A stretch of 64,000 nt of DNA from Crossiella sp. S99.2 (GCF_023094165.1 NZ_JALMDK010000001.1:124001-188000), one strand, 5' to 3'. Shown: positions 1 through 8,408, counted from the stretch's first letter. Numbers and translations are program-made. The notes: generated by a model from the sequence alone, not told the origin.

Positions 1-13
1 GACGGTCCAGCGC

Positions 14-1177
14 TCAGCCACGCTCGGCGGTCCGGATCAGGGTGTGCGAGCCGTCCGGGTGCACCAGCACCTCACTCGGCTCGTCCTGGCCGAGGAACTG
101 GGTGATCATCGAATAGCAGTAGCTGCCCGCGTTGGCGAAGACCAGCACGTCCTCGGTGGCCAGCGGCGGCAGCGGCGCGCCCTTGGCCAGGAAGTCGCGG
201 GAGTAGGTGGTGGACCCGACCACGTCGGCGGGGCGGTCCGCGGGCGGCTCGCCCGATCGGCCCAGCACACTCACCTCGTGGAACTCGCCGTAGAACAGCG
301 AACGGGGGATCAGCGTGGCGCTGGAGTCGACGCAGACCAGGGACCGGTCCGGCCGGTTCTTCACATCCAGCACGCTGGTGCAGAACACCGCGGTGTCGCC
401 AAAAAGCGCGCGACCGGGCTCCAGGATCAGTTTGATAGGGCGACATCGCTTCTGTGAATAGCTCGTGAACATCTTGCTGATCGCTTCGTCGTATTTCGCG
501 TAGTCGAACTCCTCGATTCCGTCCTCGGTCACCGGGAAACCGCCGCCGAGGTCGACGTAGGTCAGGTCAGGGAAGAAATCGGACAGTTCGAGGGTACGAG
601 CCACGCCCTGCATCATCGTTTCCAGGGAAACAATGTTGGTGCCGAGGTAGACGTGCGTGCCGGTGATGGTGAGCCGGTACTTGTCCGCGATCTTGGCGGC
701 CACCTCCAGTTCGTTCTCCAGCAGCCCGATGCGGCTCTCCGCGCCGATGAAGACGTTGCCCAGGGAGTTCTCGTCGATGTTGAGCCGGATGCCGCAGCTG
801 GTGCCCGGCGCGATCGAGCCGTACAGCTCCAGCTGGCCGAGCGAGTCCAGGTTCACCGCGACGCCCAGCCCGGAGATCAGCTCCAGGTCGGAGCGGCGCA
901 CGCCGGTCGAGGTGTAGATGATCTCCGAGGGAGCGAACCCGCAGTCCATCGCGAGCTTGAGGTGCCGCGCCGAGTTGACGAAGATCCCCATTCCGAGCCC
1001 GTGCAGCAGCTTGAGCAGCTCCGGGTTGTTGTTGGCCATCGAGGCAAAATGGACTGCCTTGTCCGGATAGGCCAGGCCGGTGAAGCGTTCGGCATTTCGC
1101 CTGATCAAGGACTCGTCGTAGAGGTAACACGGGGTGCCGTACTGGCTGACGGCAGCAGAGATCGATTTCTCGTCCAT
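14..1177 (-). CDS. Fold-III PLP decarboxylase-like protein lacking the PLP lysine
   Basis: The 387-residue protein has the layout of diaminopimelate/ornithine decarboxylases: an N-terminal alanine-racemase-type barrel, the phosphate-binding DLGGGFPV at 209-216, EPGRALF at 253-259, and a C-terminal beta domain ending with AGSYCYSM near 350. Three active-site positions are changed. The AVKAN motif that carries the Schiff-base lysine reads ASMAN, with Met47 encoded by ATG at 1037-1039. The HxHxGS motif reads THVYLGT at 174-180. The catalytic cysteine of GPxCxxxD is replaced, in GSTTYSRD at 321-328. It should therefore not be a normal decarboxylase; a pseudoenzyme, a PLP-independent role or an altered chemistry are possible. 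The rest of the fold looks intact, so this is not simple decay. The neighbour on the far side lies outside the window. It is divergent from the amino acid ABC operon. Confidence 0.8.
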   Translation of the reverse strand: MDEKSISAAVSQYGTPCYLYDESLIRRNAERFTGLAYPDKAVHFASMANNNPELLKLLHGLGMGIFVNSARHLKLAMDCGFAPSEIIYTSTGVRRSDLELISGLGVAVNLDSLGQLELYGSIAPGTSCGIRLNIDENSLGNVFIGAESRIGLLENELEVAAKIADKYRLTITGTHVYLGTNIVSLETMMQGVARTLELSDFFPDLTYVDLGGGFPVTEDGIEEFDYAKYDEAISKMFTSYSQKRCRPIKLILEPGRALFGDTAVFCTSVLDVKNRPDRSLVCVDSSATLIPRSLFYGEFHEVSVLGRSGEPPADRPADVVGSTTYSRDFLAKGAPLPPLATEDVLVFANAGSYCYSMITQFLGQDEPSEVLVHPDGSHTLIRTAERG

Positions 1178-1482
1178 GGCAGGCTGCGGCCCTTTCGATA
1201 GTGAGGCTGCGTCGAGATATCGGCGGATTATTTGTCTAGCAGCGCCGAGTTGCCTGGGTCAATGCACGATTGGGCAGCCTCTGCGATCTGGCGAATTGAC
1301 TATTCGGGGAATAGAACAACCCGCTTGGTGGAGTGCTCAACCAGTAAGCCGTAACGTCGTTAGCCCAGGCAGCGCAGCCTGCATAGTCATGGACCCGTAA
1401 CCCTCAACCTGCTGTGCTACCGGCCATCAGGATGGCAGGATGCGCAGAACTTGCCCGGAAACTGACTACGAGGAGTGACACC
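1178..1482. other. Divergent intergenic region, relatively AT-rich
   Basis: This roughly 300-bp gap separates the decarboxylase-like gene (minus) from the amino acid ABC operon (plus) and must hold both promoters. It is visibly richer in A/T than its surroundings. A 6-3-6 inverted repeat, CTATTC-ggg-GAATAG, lies at 1300-1314 just after a TTGAC, and a small CAGGC/GCCTG hairpin lies near 1366-1381. I see no convincing coding sequence. Confidence 0.5.
1300..1314. promoter_or_regulatory. Inverted repeat, candidate operator
   Basis: A perfect 6-bp inverted repeat CTATTC/GAATAG with a 3-nt spacer lies midway between two divergent genes and overlaps a TTGACT hexamer that could be a -35 element. The binding protein is unknown. 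Confidence 0.3.
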
Positions 1483-2289
1483 GTGGCCCGTCGACCCAGA
1501 CACCAGGTGCTCGCCCTGCTGCCGGCGGCAGCCCTGCTGCTCGCCGCGTCCGCGTGCGGCGGCGGTGGCGGCAGCACGGCCAATGGTGTGCCGCTTGTCG
1601 AGGCTGGAAAGATCAAGACCTGCACCCACCTGCCGTACGAGCCCTTCCAGTTCAAGGAGGGCAACGACGTCGTCGGGTTCGACGTGGACCTGGTGAACCT
1701 GGTCGCCAAGGACCTCGGCGTCAAGCAGGAGATCGTGGACGGCCCGTTCGACACGATCGCCTCCGGCCAGGACCTCAACATCAACAAGTGTGATGTGGCC
1801 GCGGCCGGGATGACCATCACAGACACCCGCAAGCAGAACTTCGACTTCTCCGAGCCGTACTTCCTGGCCACCCAGGCGCTGCTGGTCAAGAAGGGCTCCG
1901 GCGTCACGAACCTGGACTCGCTCAAGGGCAAGAAGCTGGGCGTGCAGGCCGACACCACCGGCAAGGTCTACGCGGAGAAGAACGCCGCGCCCGCCGGTGT
2001 GCAGCTGGTGACCTTCGAGGACCTCGGCCTGCTGCTGGAGTCGGTGAAGAACGGCTCGGTCGCCGCGGGCATCAACGACGACTTCGTGCTCAAGGACTAC
2101 GCGCGCAAGACCCCCGACGTCGAGATGACGACGGCGTTCAACACCAACGAGAACTACGGCATCGGCGTCCGCAAGGGCAATGACGCGCTGTTGAAGAAGG
2201 TCAACGAGGTGCTGGCCAAGGCCAAGAGCGACGGCACCTACGCGAACCTCTATGAGAAGTGGTTCAAGGAGAAGCCCAAGCAGGGCTGA
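1483..2289 (+). CDS. Polar amino acid ABC transporter, substrate-binding lipoprotein
   Basis: This is the extracytoplasmic binding component of a glutamate/glutamine-type importer. I place the start at GTG 1483 because an ACGAGGAG ribosome site sits 8 nt upstream and the following residues form a lipoprotein signal: Arg/His-rich n-region, Ala/Leu core, then LAASA before Cys25. The reading frame is open back to 1414, but that extension would bury the signal peptide. The mature part has the SBP_bac_3 features: CTHLPYEPFQF, then VGFDVDLVNLVAKDLG, then the FSEPYF hinge strand near residue 120 and the KKLGVQADTTG segment of lobe 2. The 268 aa length is normal. It is first in a three-gene operon with permease and ATPase. 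Confidence 0.93.
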   Translation: MARRPRHQVLALLPAAALLLAASACGGGGGSTANGVPLVEAGKIKTCTHLPYEPFQFKEGNDVVGFDVDLVNLVAKDLGVKQEIVDGPFDTIASGQDLNINKCDVAAAGMTITDTRKQNFDFSEPYFLATQALLVKKGSGVTNLDSLKGKKLGVQADTTGKVYAEKNAAPAGVQLVTFEDLGLLLESVKNGSVAAGINDDFVLKDYARKTPDVEMTTAFNTNENYGIGVRKGNDALLKKVNEVLAKAKSDGTYANLYEKWFKEKPKQG

Positions 2290-2352
2290 CCCGACCGTCC
2301 GGGGCCGGTGCGTGATCCGCACCGGCCCTGTCTGTTTGCCAGGAGCTTGTGA

Positions 2353-3165
2353 ATGTCAGGAAAGACCGGCCTCAGCCGGAGACAGCGCGCCCGGTTGTTC
2401 CGGGGCATCCAGTACGCACTGCTCGTCGTCGTGCTCGCGGTGGTGGCCTTCTTCGCCAACTGGGAGAAGATCGTCACCTCGTTCTTCGACTTCGAGGTCG
2501 CGGCCCAGCTGTTCCCGAACATCATCGTCATCGCGCTGAAGAACACCATCGTCTACACCGCGCTGGGCTTTGCCTTCGGCATCGTCTTCGGTGTTGTGCT
2601 CGCGCTGATGCGGCTGTCCTCGGTCGGCCCCTACCGCTGGATCGCCACCCTCTACATCGAGTTCTTCCGCGGCCTGCCCGCGCTGCTGGTCTTCCTCGCG
2701 GTCGGCTACGGCATCCCGACGGCCTTCCCCGGCACCCTGATCGACCGCATGGTGACCATCACGCTGGCGCTGGGCATCGTGGCCTCGGCCTACATGGCCG
2801 AGACCATTCGCGCCGGTATCAAGGCGGTGCCCAAGGGCCAGGTGGAGGCGGCCCGCTCGCTGGGCATGTCCCCGGCCCGCACGCTGATCACCGTGGTCAT
2901 CCCGCAGGCGTTCCGGATCATCCTGCCGCCGCTGACCAACGAGCTGATCATGCTGGTCAAGGACTCCTCGCTGGTGTTCTTCATCGGTTCCACGCTGGAG
3001 CAGCAGGAACTCGCCCAGTTCGGCCGTCAGGCGCTGAGCCAGTACAAGCTCATGACACCGTTCGTGGTCGCTGGCCTGTGCTACCTGATCATCACCATCC
3101 CGCTGTCGATCCTGCAGCAGCGGCTGGAGCGCAAGGCCAACACCACCGCGAAGGGAGGTCAGTGA
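2353..3165 (+). CDS. Polar amino acid ABC transporter permease
   Basis: A 270-residue HisM/GlnP-type inner-membrane permease. It has a TM helix near residues 20-40, further helices around 60-90 and 100-145, and the conserved EAA loop '[24 protein letters not shown]' (about 170-195) that docks on the ATPase. The start ATG at 2353 follows AGGAG by 8 nt. The stop overlaps the ATPase start as TGATG, so the two are translationally coupled. A single permease gene implies a homodimer, as in many actinobacterial glutamate-type systems. Confidence 0.93.
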   Translation: MSGKTGLSRRQRARLFRGIQYALLVVVLAVVAFFANWEKIVTSFFDFEVAAQLFPNIIVIALKNTIVYTALGFAFGIVFGVVLALMRLSSVGPYRWIATLYIEFFRGLPALLVFLAVGYGIPTAFPGTLIDRMVTITLALGIVASAYMAETIRAGIKAVPKGQVEAARSLGMSPARTLITVVIPQAFRIILPPLTNELIMLVKDSSLVFFIGSTLEQQELAQFGRQALSQYKLMTPFVVAGLCYLIITIPLSILQQRLERKANTTAKGGQ

Positions 3166-3932
3166 TGACCGGCGAACCAATGGTCGTGGTCACGCGGCTG
3201 CACAAGAGCTTCGGGCCGCTGGAGGTGCTCAAGGGCATCGACCTCTCGGTGGCCCGCGGCGAGGTCGTGTGCGTGATCGGCCCGTCCGGCTCCGGTAAGT
3301 CCACCCTGCTGCGCTGCGTGAACCTGCTGGAGCAGCCCACCTCCGGCCAGGTGGTGGTCAACGGGGTCGAGCTGACCGACGACGACTGCGATCTGGACGG
3401 CGCCCGGATCAAGATCGGCATGGTCTTCCAGTCGTTCAACCTGTTCTCGCACCTGAGCGTGCTGGACAACCTCACAGTGGCCCAGCGCAAGGTGCTCAAG
3501 CGCGGCAAGGCCGAGGCCGAGCGGATCGCGCGGGAGAACCTGGAGCGGGTCGGGCTCTCGGAGAAGGTGAACGCGATGCCCGCCCAGCTCTCCGGCGGTC
3601 AGCAGCAGCGGGTGGCCATCGCCCGCGCGCTGTCGATGAACCCGGAGCTGATGCTCTTCGACGAGCCGACCTCCGCGCTGGACCCGGAACTGGTCGGCGA
3701 TGTGCTCGGCGTGATGCGTCAGCTCGCCGATGAGGGCATGACCATGCTGGTGGTCACGCACGAGATGCAGTTCGCCCGCGAGGTGGCCGACCGGGTGCTG
3801 TTCATGGACGACGGCAACGTGGTCGAGGAAGGCCCGGCCGAGCAGGTGATCGGCAATCCCCGGCAGGAGCGCACCCAGACCTTCCTGGCCAGGGTGCTGG
3901 ATCCGACCCACCAGGGCCGTTCCGAAGCCTGA
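3165..3932 (+). CDS. Polar amino acid ABC transporter ATP-binding protein
   Basis: A GlnQ/HisP-type ATPase of 255 residues. Walker A is GPSGSGKST (39-47), the signature is LSGGQQQR, Walker B is [14 protein letters not shown], and the switch histidine is in VVTHEMQFA. Start ATG 3165 shares its A with the permease stop; a GGGAGG site lies just upstream. It closes the operon, and a long inverted repeat follows 15 nt after the stop. Confidence 0.95.
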   Translation: MTGEPMVVVTRLHKSFGPLEVLKGIDLSVARGEVVCVIGPSGSGKSTLLRCVNLLEQPTSGQVVVNGVELTDDDCDLDGARIKIGMVFQSFNLFSHLSVLDNLTVAQRKVLKRGKAEAERIARENLERVGLSEKVNAMPAQLSGGQQQRVAIARALSMNPELMLFDEPTSALDPELVGDVLGVMRQLADEGMTMLVVTHEMQFAREVADRVLFMDDGNVVEEGPAEQVIGNPRQERTQTFLARVLDPTHQGRSEA

Positions 3933-3946
3933 CCCAGCACACCGGC

Positions 3947-3987
3947 GCGGCCGTCATACTGTCTACAGTGGACAGTATGACGGCCGC
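3947..3987. terminator. 17-bp perfect inverted repeat: terminator or operator
   Basis: The arms GCGGCCGTCATACTGTC (3947-3963) and GACAGTATGACGGCCGC (3971-3987) are perfect reverse complements around the 7-nt loop TACAGTG. The position, just after the ABC operon stop, suits transcription termination, but there is no T-tract. The AT-containing CATACTGTC core also resembles a dimeric regulator site in front of the ROK kinase gene 72 bp downstream. I cannot decide between the two. Confidence 0.6.
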
Positions 3988-3996
3988 TTCGCCGTG

Positions 3997-4047
3997 TGTG
4001 GATGAACCTGTGGAATCTGTGGACAAGTGATCATGCGGGCCTGTGGA
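3997..4047. repeat. Four TGTGGA repeats, degenerate paired DnaA-like boxes
   Basis: TGTGGA occurs at 3997, 4009, 4018 and 4042 in the leader of the ROK gene. Read on the minus strand this gives GATCACTTGTCCACAG followed by further TCCACA units. It partially aligns with the better conserved paired TATCCACA elements at 28125-28153 and 48166-48192. It may be a decayed copy of the same dispersed element. Confidence 0.4.
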
Positions 4048-4058
4048 TGGAGATACCG

Positions 4059-4961
4059 ATGACCGATCTTGCGCTGGCCGTTGACGTAGGCGGCACCAAG
4101 ATCGCCGCTGGTCTCGTTGACGGCTCCGGCACCCTCCTGCGCACGGCCCGTCGCCCCACCCCGGCACACGATCGCGAGGCGGCCTGGACCGCGGTTACCG
4201 AGGTGATCGAGGAAGCGCTTGCCGGGCCGGACGGCGCCGCGGTGCGCGGAATCGGCGTTGGCTGCGCGGGCCCGGTGGACACCACCAGGGGCACGGTCAG
4301 TCCGATCAACATCAGTGGCTGGCAGGACTTCCCGCTGCGGGACCGGATCAGCGCGCTGCTGCCCGGCCTGCCGGTGGAACTGGCCGTGGACGGCGCCTGC
4401 ACCGCGCTCGGCGAGCACTGGGCCGGCGCCGGTCAGGGCGCCGACTTCATGCTGGGCATGGTGGTCTCCACCGGCGTCGGTGGCGGCCTGGTGCTGGGCG
4501 GCAAGCCGTTCGGCGGGCGCACCGGCAACGCGGGCCACATCGGGCACGTGGTGGTCGAGCCGGACGGCTACCCCTGCACCTGCGGCGGACGCGGTTGCGT
4601 GGAGACGGTGGCCGGTGGCCCGCACCTGTCCCGCTGGGCCCGCGAGCAGGGCTGGACCGGCCCGGACACGGTCGCGCTGGCCGCGGACGCGCGTGCCGGC
4701 GATCAGCTGGCGCTGGCCGCCTTCGAGCGCGGCGGGCACGCGGTCGGCCTGGCCATCGCCGCCGCGGCCGCGGTCTGCGATCTGGACCTGGTGGTCATCG
4801 GCGGCGGGGTGGCCGCGGTCGGGCCGCTGTTGTTCGACCCGATCCGCCGCTGCCTGGACACCCACGCCGGCCTGTCCTTCCTGGCCGGCCTGCGGGTGGT
4901 CCCGGCCACCCTGGGCGGGGACGCGGGCCTGGTCGGCGCGGCCAGGCTGATCAGCGGCTAG
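4059..4961 (+). CDS. ROK family sugar kinase (glucokinase-like)
   Basis: A 300-residue ATP-dependent hexose kinase of the ROK family. Visible features are the phosphate-1 loop DVGGTKIAAG near the N-terminus, the GxTGxxGHxGH segment GRTGNAGHIGHV around 148-159, and the ROK zinc site CTCGGRGCVE around 167-176. ATG 4059 is preferred: it starts right at MTDLALAVDVGGT with GGAG 6-8 nt upstream. The frame extends to 3996, but that extension is encoded by the TGTGGA repeats. Glucose is the usual substrate of this type, though ManNAc or allose kinases look alike. It converges on a TetR gene, with stop codons overlapping as CTAG. Confidence 0.87.
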   Translation: MTDLALAVDVGGTKIAAGLVDGSGTLLRTARRPTPAHDREAAWTAVTEVIEEALAGPDGAAVRGIGVGCAGPVDTTRGTVSPINISGWQDFPLRDRISALLPGLPVELAVDGACTALGEHWAGAGQGADFMLGMVVSTGVGGGLVLGGKPFGGRTGNAGHIGHVVVEPDGYPCTCGGRGCVETVAGGPHLSRWAREQGWTGPDTVALAADARAGDQLALAAFERGGHAVGLAIAAAAAVCDLDLVVIGGGVAAVGPLLFDPIRRCLDTHAGLSFLAGLRVVPATLGGDAGLVGAARLISG

Positions 4962-5662
4962 GCGCTGACCCCGTTGCTGCGCTGCGTCTCCTCGGCCTGC
5001 GAGGGCCGCCAGCCGTTGCCCTGCACCAGGTTGCCGAAACCCATCCACACCAGGTTCATCAGCCGCCCGGACATCGCCTTGGGCGTCTCCTCGGGATGGT
5101 CCAGCCACCAGTCGGCCAGCGATTCGCCCGCGCCGACCAGTCCGGCGGCCAGGGGTTCGGTCTGGCCCTCGGCGAAGGCGCCGAAGCCCTGCGCCCGCGC
5201 CGCGTGCTCCAGCAGCAGCCCGATCACCGAGATCGCCCGCTTGCGGCCCGCGGTCAGCTCGGCCGCGAACGGCTCCCCCTGGGTGCCTGCCTGCCGGTGC
5301 AGCACCCGCCAGGAGTCCCGGTTGTCCGCGACGAAGGCGAAAAAGCCCTGGATACCGCGCCAGAGTTGCTCGCGTGGCGGCAGGCTCTCGTCCACCACCC
5401 CGGCGATCGCCTCCACCAGCCTGGTCGCCTCCCGCTGGATGCAGGCGGCGAACAGCTCCTCCTTGGCGCCCAGGTAGGCGTAGATCATCGGCTTGGAGAT
5501 CCCGGCCACCTCGGAGATCTCGTCCATGGACGCGGCGTGATACCCGCGCTGGGAGAACACCGCCACCGCGGCGTCCAGGATCTGACGTTCCCGGACCGCC
5601 CGTGGCAGTCGTTTCGCGCGCGCGGGTCGGTCGCCGTTGGACTCAGCCCGGTTCTCGGTCAT
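4958..5662 (-). CDS. TetR/AcrR family transcriptional regulator
   Basis: A 234-residue repressor-type protein. An N-terminal TetR helix-turn-helix (RERQILDAAVAVFSQRGYHAASMDEISEVAGISKPMIYAYLG, shown here only as its landmarks ILDAAVAVF and MIYAYLG) is followed by an all-helical ligand domain with PREQLWRGIQGFFAF. ATG 5662 and GTG 5668 are both possible starts; GGGGG lies just before. It is divergent from the SCP2/acyl-CoA dehydrogenase pair, and a palindrome sits between that pair's -35 and -10. The obvious hypothesis is that it represses these fatty-acid/sterol-type genes in response to an acyl-CoA. Confidence 0.88.
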   Translation of the reverse strand: MTENRAESNGDRPARAKRLPRAVRERQILDAAVAVFSQRGYHAASMDEISEVAGISKPMIYAYLGAKEELFAACIQREATRLVEAIAGVVDESLPPREQLWRGIQGFFAFVADNRDSWRVLHRQAGTQGEPFAAELTAGRKRAISVIGLLLEHAARAQGFGAFAEGQTEPLAAGLVGAGESLADWWLDHPEETPKAMSGRLMNLVWMGFGNLVQGNGWRPSQAEETQRSNGVSA

Positions 5663-5696
5663 TGGCACCCCCGTTGACGTGACAGGAAGGGTACTC

Positions 5697-5725
5697 TTGT
5701 CAGGGAACCTACTCGAAAGTAGAGT
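5697..5725 (+). promoter_or_regulatory. Promoter with embedded palindrome (TetR operator candidate)
   Basis: TTGTCA (5697-5702), a 17-nt spacer and TAGAGT (5720-5725) form a sigma70-type promoter for the SCP2 gene. The palindrome CTACT-CGAA-AGTAG (5709-5722) fills the spacer and touches the -10. A wider pair CCTACT (5708) / AGTAGG (5734) encloses it, and TGACA/TGTCA half-sites flank upstream (5680, 5698). Binding here would occlude RNA polymerase, as expected for the divergent TetR. Confidence 0.6.
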
Positions 5726-5755
5726 TACTCCTCAGTAGGTAAGCGGGAGGTTTTG

Positions 5756-6304
5756 ATGACGAACAGCGATCCGATCGCCGCCCTTGCCGAGGTCGATCCG
5801 AAGAAGATCAGCAAGGAGGAGTTCGTCTCGCTCCTCTCCGCCGCCTCCGAGGTGGCCAGCAGCGGGGAGGTCGTCGACCTCAGCTCGATGGACCCGCAGA
5901 CCTTCGCCCGGCTCATCTCCCGGGCGTCCAAGGACCAGATCGAGGCCGTGATGGCCCGCCCCGAGCTGCGGGTTCGGGTGCTGGACGAGGTGTTTCGCCG
6001 GATGGAGGCGCACTTCAAGGCGGAGAAGGCGGGCACGGCCAAGGCCGTCGTGCACTGGCGGATCCAGACCGGCGAGGACTACGAGCGCTACGAGACGGTC
6101 ATCGCCGAGGGCGCCTGTTCGGTGAACAAGGAGAACAAGGCCGAGCCCAGGGTGACCGTGACGCTGTCCCCGGCCGAGTTCCTCAAACTCGCCTCCGGCA
6201 ACGGCTCCGCCCCGGTGATGTTCATGACCGGCAAGATCAAGGTGAAGGGCGACCTGGGGTTCGCGGCCGGCCTGTCCAACCTGTTCAGCATCCCCAAGGC
6301 GTGA
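5756..6304 (+). CDS. SCP2 sterol-binding domain protein
   Basis: A 182-residue cytoplasmic protein whose second half is an SCP2 lipid-carrier fold: KAVVHWRIQTG, then YETVIAEGACSVN, VTVTLSPAEFLKLASG, and the C-terminal MTGKIKVKGDLGFA strand-helix. The first 70 residues are helical and specific to actinobacterial members. ATG 5756 follows GGGAGG by 5 nt. It lies 13 nt before an acyl-CoA dehydrogenase gene, so a role in carrying or presenting acyl/sterol thioesters to that enzyme is likely (inference). Confidence 0.85.
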   Translation: MTNSDPIAALAEVDPKKISKEEFVSLLSAASEVASSGEVVDLSSMDPQTFARLISRASKDQIEAVMARPELRVRVLDEVFRRMEAHFKAEKAGTAKAVVHWRIQTGEDYERYETVIAEGACSVNKENKAEPRVTVTLSPAEFLKLASGNGSAPVMFMTGKIKVKGDLGFAAGLSNLFSIPKA

Positions 6305-6317
6305 GGGAGTAGCACCG

Positions 6318-7529
6318 GTGACCTTCTCACTGGAACTGAACGAGGAGCAGCGGGACCTCCGTGACTGGGTGCACGGGTTCGCCGCGGACTCGGTTCGGCC
6401 AGCCGCCGCCGAATGGGATGAGCGGGAGGAGACGCCCTGGCCGCTGATCCAGGAGGCGGCCAAGATCGGGCTGTACAACTTCGAGTCGCTGGCCACCTTC
6501 TACGCCGACCCCACCGGACTCTCCCTGCCGATCGTGCTGGAGGAGCTGTTCTGGGGTGACGCCGGCATCGGCCTGGCGATCTTCGGCACCAACCTGGCGG
6601 TCGCCGGGATCTTCGCCGCCGGCACGCCGGAGCAGTTCGTGGAGTGGGTCCCGCAGTGCTTCGGCGAGGTGGACGACCCCAAGGTGGCCGCGTTCTGCTC
6701 CTCGGAACCGGAGGCGGGCTCGGACGTCTCGGCCATGCGCACCCGCGCGGTCTACGACGAAGCCAAGGACGAATGGGTGCTCAACGGCCAGAAGGCCTGG
6801 GCCACCAACGGCGGCATCGCCAATGTGCACGTGGTGCAGGCCGTGGTGGACAAGGAACTGGGCTCCCGCGGCCAGGCGGCCTTCATCGTGCCGCCCAGCA
6901 CCAAGGGCCTAGTCGCCACCAAGAAGATCAAGAAGCACGGTCTGCGCGCCTCGCACACCGCCGATGTGTTCCTGGACGACGTCCGGGTGCCCGGCAGTTG
7001 CCTGCTCGGTGGCAAGGACAAGCTGGACGAGAAGCTGGCCAGGGCTCGGGAGGGCAAGAAGGGCGGCGCCCAGGCCGCGATGAAGACCTTCGAGCTGACC
7101 CGCCCGCCGGTGGGCGCGATGGCCATCGGCATCGCCAGGGCGGCGTACGAGTACGCGCTGGACTATGCCAAGCAGCGGATCACCTTCGGCCGCCCGATCA
7201 TCGAGAACCAGTCCATCGCCTTCACCCTGGCCGATATGAAGATGGAGATCGACGCGGCCCGGCTGCTGGTCTGGCGGGCGGCCTGGATGGGGCGCAACGA
7301 GGCCAAGTTCGAGGCGGCCGAGGGCTCGATGTCCAAGCTGAAGGCCGGTGAGGTCGCGGTCTGGGCGACCGAGCGGGCGATCCAGATCCTGGGCGGCAAC
7401 GGCTACACCCGCGAGCACCCGGTGGAGCGCTGGCACCGGGACAGCAAGATCTTCACCATCTTCGAGGGCACCAGCGAGATCCAGCGCCTGGTGATCGCCC
7501 GGCAGATCTCGGGGATGCACATCCGCTAG
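6318..7529 (+). CDS. Acyl-CoA dehydrogenase
   Basis: A 403-residue FAD enzyme that oxidises acyl-CoA to enoyl-CoA. It has the N-terminal helical domain, the FAD-binding middle-domain motif FCSSEPEAGSD, WVLNGQKAWATNGG, and the C-terminal ILGGNGYTREHPVERWHRDSK followed by IFEGTSEIQR, where the Glu is the usual catalytic base. The insertion GKDKLDEKLARAREGKKGG (about 233-251) is longer than in short-chain enzymes and also occurs in some actinobacterial sterol or branched-chain paralogues. GTG 6318 follows GAGGGAG. It is in an operon with the SCP2 gene and is followed by a strong hairpin. Confidence 0.93.
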   Translation: MTFSLELNEEQRDLRDWVHGFAADSVRPAAAEWDEREETPWPLIQEAAKIGLYNFESLATFYADPTGLSLPIVLEELFWGDAGIGLAIFGTNLAVAGIFAAGTPEQFVEWVPQCFGEVDDPKVAAFCSSEPEAGSDVSAMRTRAVYDEAKDEWVLNGQKAWATNGGIANVHVVQAVVDKELGSRGQAAFIVPPSTKGLVATKKIKKHGLRASHTADVFLDDVRVPGSCLLGGKDKLDEKLARAREGKKGGAQAAMKTFELTRPPVGAMAIGIARAAYEYALDYAKQRITFGRPIIENQSIAFTLADMKMEIDAARLLVWRAAWMGRNEAKFEAAEGSMSKLKAGEVAVWATERAIQILGGNGYTREHPVERWHRDSKIFTIFEGTSEIQRLVIARQISGMHIR

Positions 7530-7570
7530 ACCCCGGCCCGGGAGGACGTGGCCCCCTCCCAGGTCGAACC

Positions 7571-7606
7571 ACGAAGCCCGGCTTCCCGGCAGGAGCCGGG
7601 CTTCGT
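7571..7606. terminator. Bidirectional hairpin terminator
   Basis: ACGAAGCCCGGCT (7571-7583) and its perfect complement AGCCGGGCTTCGT (7594-7606) enclose a 10-nt loop. It lies between two convergent genes, the acyl-CoA dehydrogenase and the DUF2470 gene, so it can serve both. Confidence 0.8.
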
Positions 7607-7628
7607 GTTGCGTTCGGTCCCGGTGCGC

Positions 7629-8408
7629 TCAGTCGCTGTGCAGGGAGGCCATGAACGGGCAGCCGACCAGGCGGCGCAGTTCCAGGGACAGCTCGTGCTG
7701 GGTGGTCACTGACTTGGAGAAGGCCAGCCGCACGTCGTGGTCGCCGTCGGCCGCCTCCACCCGCAGCCGCAGCCCGAGCCGGTCCAGCCCCAGCGGCCGC
7801 ACGTGCCCGCCGCGCAACTGCTCCGGGATGTGCCGGGCGAGCAGGTCCACCACATCCCGGTGGGACAGCTCCAGGTGCCGCAGCCAGTCGTCCTCCATCA
7901 GACAGAACGGGTCCGGCTCGGCCTTGGTGTACTCCTGCGGGGTCAGCGAGCAGGTGCCCTCGGCGTCGGCCAGCACCAGCGAGGCAGGCACAAGACGCAG
8001 CATGGTCGCCCCGTGCCCGACATCGAGCAGCCGGGGATCCGGCCTGGTCACGGCCACCGACAGCGCCTCGGCGCGGGCCCCGCGCTCGTCCAGCGCCTGC
8101 AGGAAGCCGGTGATCCAGAGCAGTCCGCGCACCGGCTCGCGCAGCCGCACCGGCGCCGGATCGGTCAGCTCGACCATGGCGGTCAGCTCCCCGTGCGGGG
8201 CCTGCCAGGCCAGCCCGACCAGCTCGTGGTCCTCATCGAGCAGCAGCGAGGTCGACCCGTCCGCGTGCACGTGGTGCAGCAAGGGCTCCACCCGCGGCGT
8301 CTCCCCCTCCACCGCGGGCATCAGCACTGCCTTGCCGCCTCGGACACCCATCGTCCTGGCCCGCTCTGCGGCTCCAGGCATCGGCGGGCGACGACTCTTG
8401 GTCTCCAC
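7629..8408 (-). CDS. DUF2470 (HugZ-type C-terminal domain) protein
   Basis: A 259-residue protein. The N-terminal part looks like a degenerate split-barrel: ERARTMGVRGGKAVLMP, LLHHVHADGS and LVGLAWQAP. Residues from about 180 match DUF2470, the C-terminal domain of HugZ/HutZ haem-degrading enzymes: HLELSHRDVVDLLARHI, LDRLGLRLRV, then DVRLAFSKSV. GTG 8408 is well fixed by the near-perfect ribosome site GGAGGTGATCC. An iron box lies just upstream, which fits a role in haem or iron handling (inference). It is divergent from a membrane protein gene. Confidence 0.8.
   Translation of the reverse strand: METKSRRPPMPGAAERARTMGVRGGKAVLMPAVEGETPRVEPLLHHVHADGSTSLLLDEDHELVGLAWQAPHGELTAMVELTDPAPVRLREPVRGLLWITGFLQALDERGARAEALSVAVTRPDPRLLDVGHGATMLRLVPASLVLADAEGTCSLTPQEYTKAEPDPFCLMEDDWLRHLELSHRDVVDLLARHIPEQLRGGHVRPLGLDRLGLRLRVEAADGDHDVRLAFSKSVTTQHELSLELRRLVGCPFMASLHSD

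Noticed and set aside
653..1201. Plus-strand frame opposite the decarboxylase-like gene
   Set aside because: Antisense shadow; the minus-strand protein has a clear fold-III layout despite its altered active site.
3996..4058. N-terminal extension of the ROK kinase (MWMNLWNLW...)
   Set aside because: Encoded by the TGTGGA repeats, has no ribosome site, and the family N-terminus starts at MTDLALAVDVGGT.
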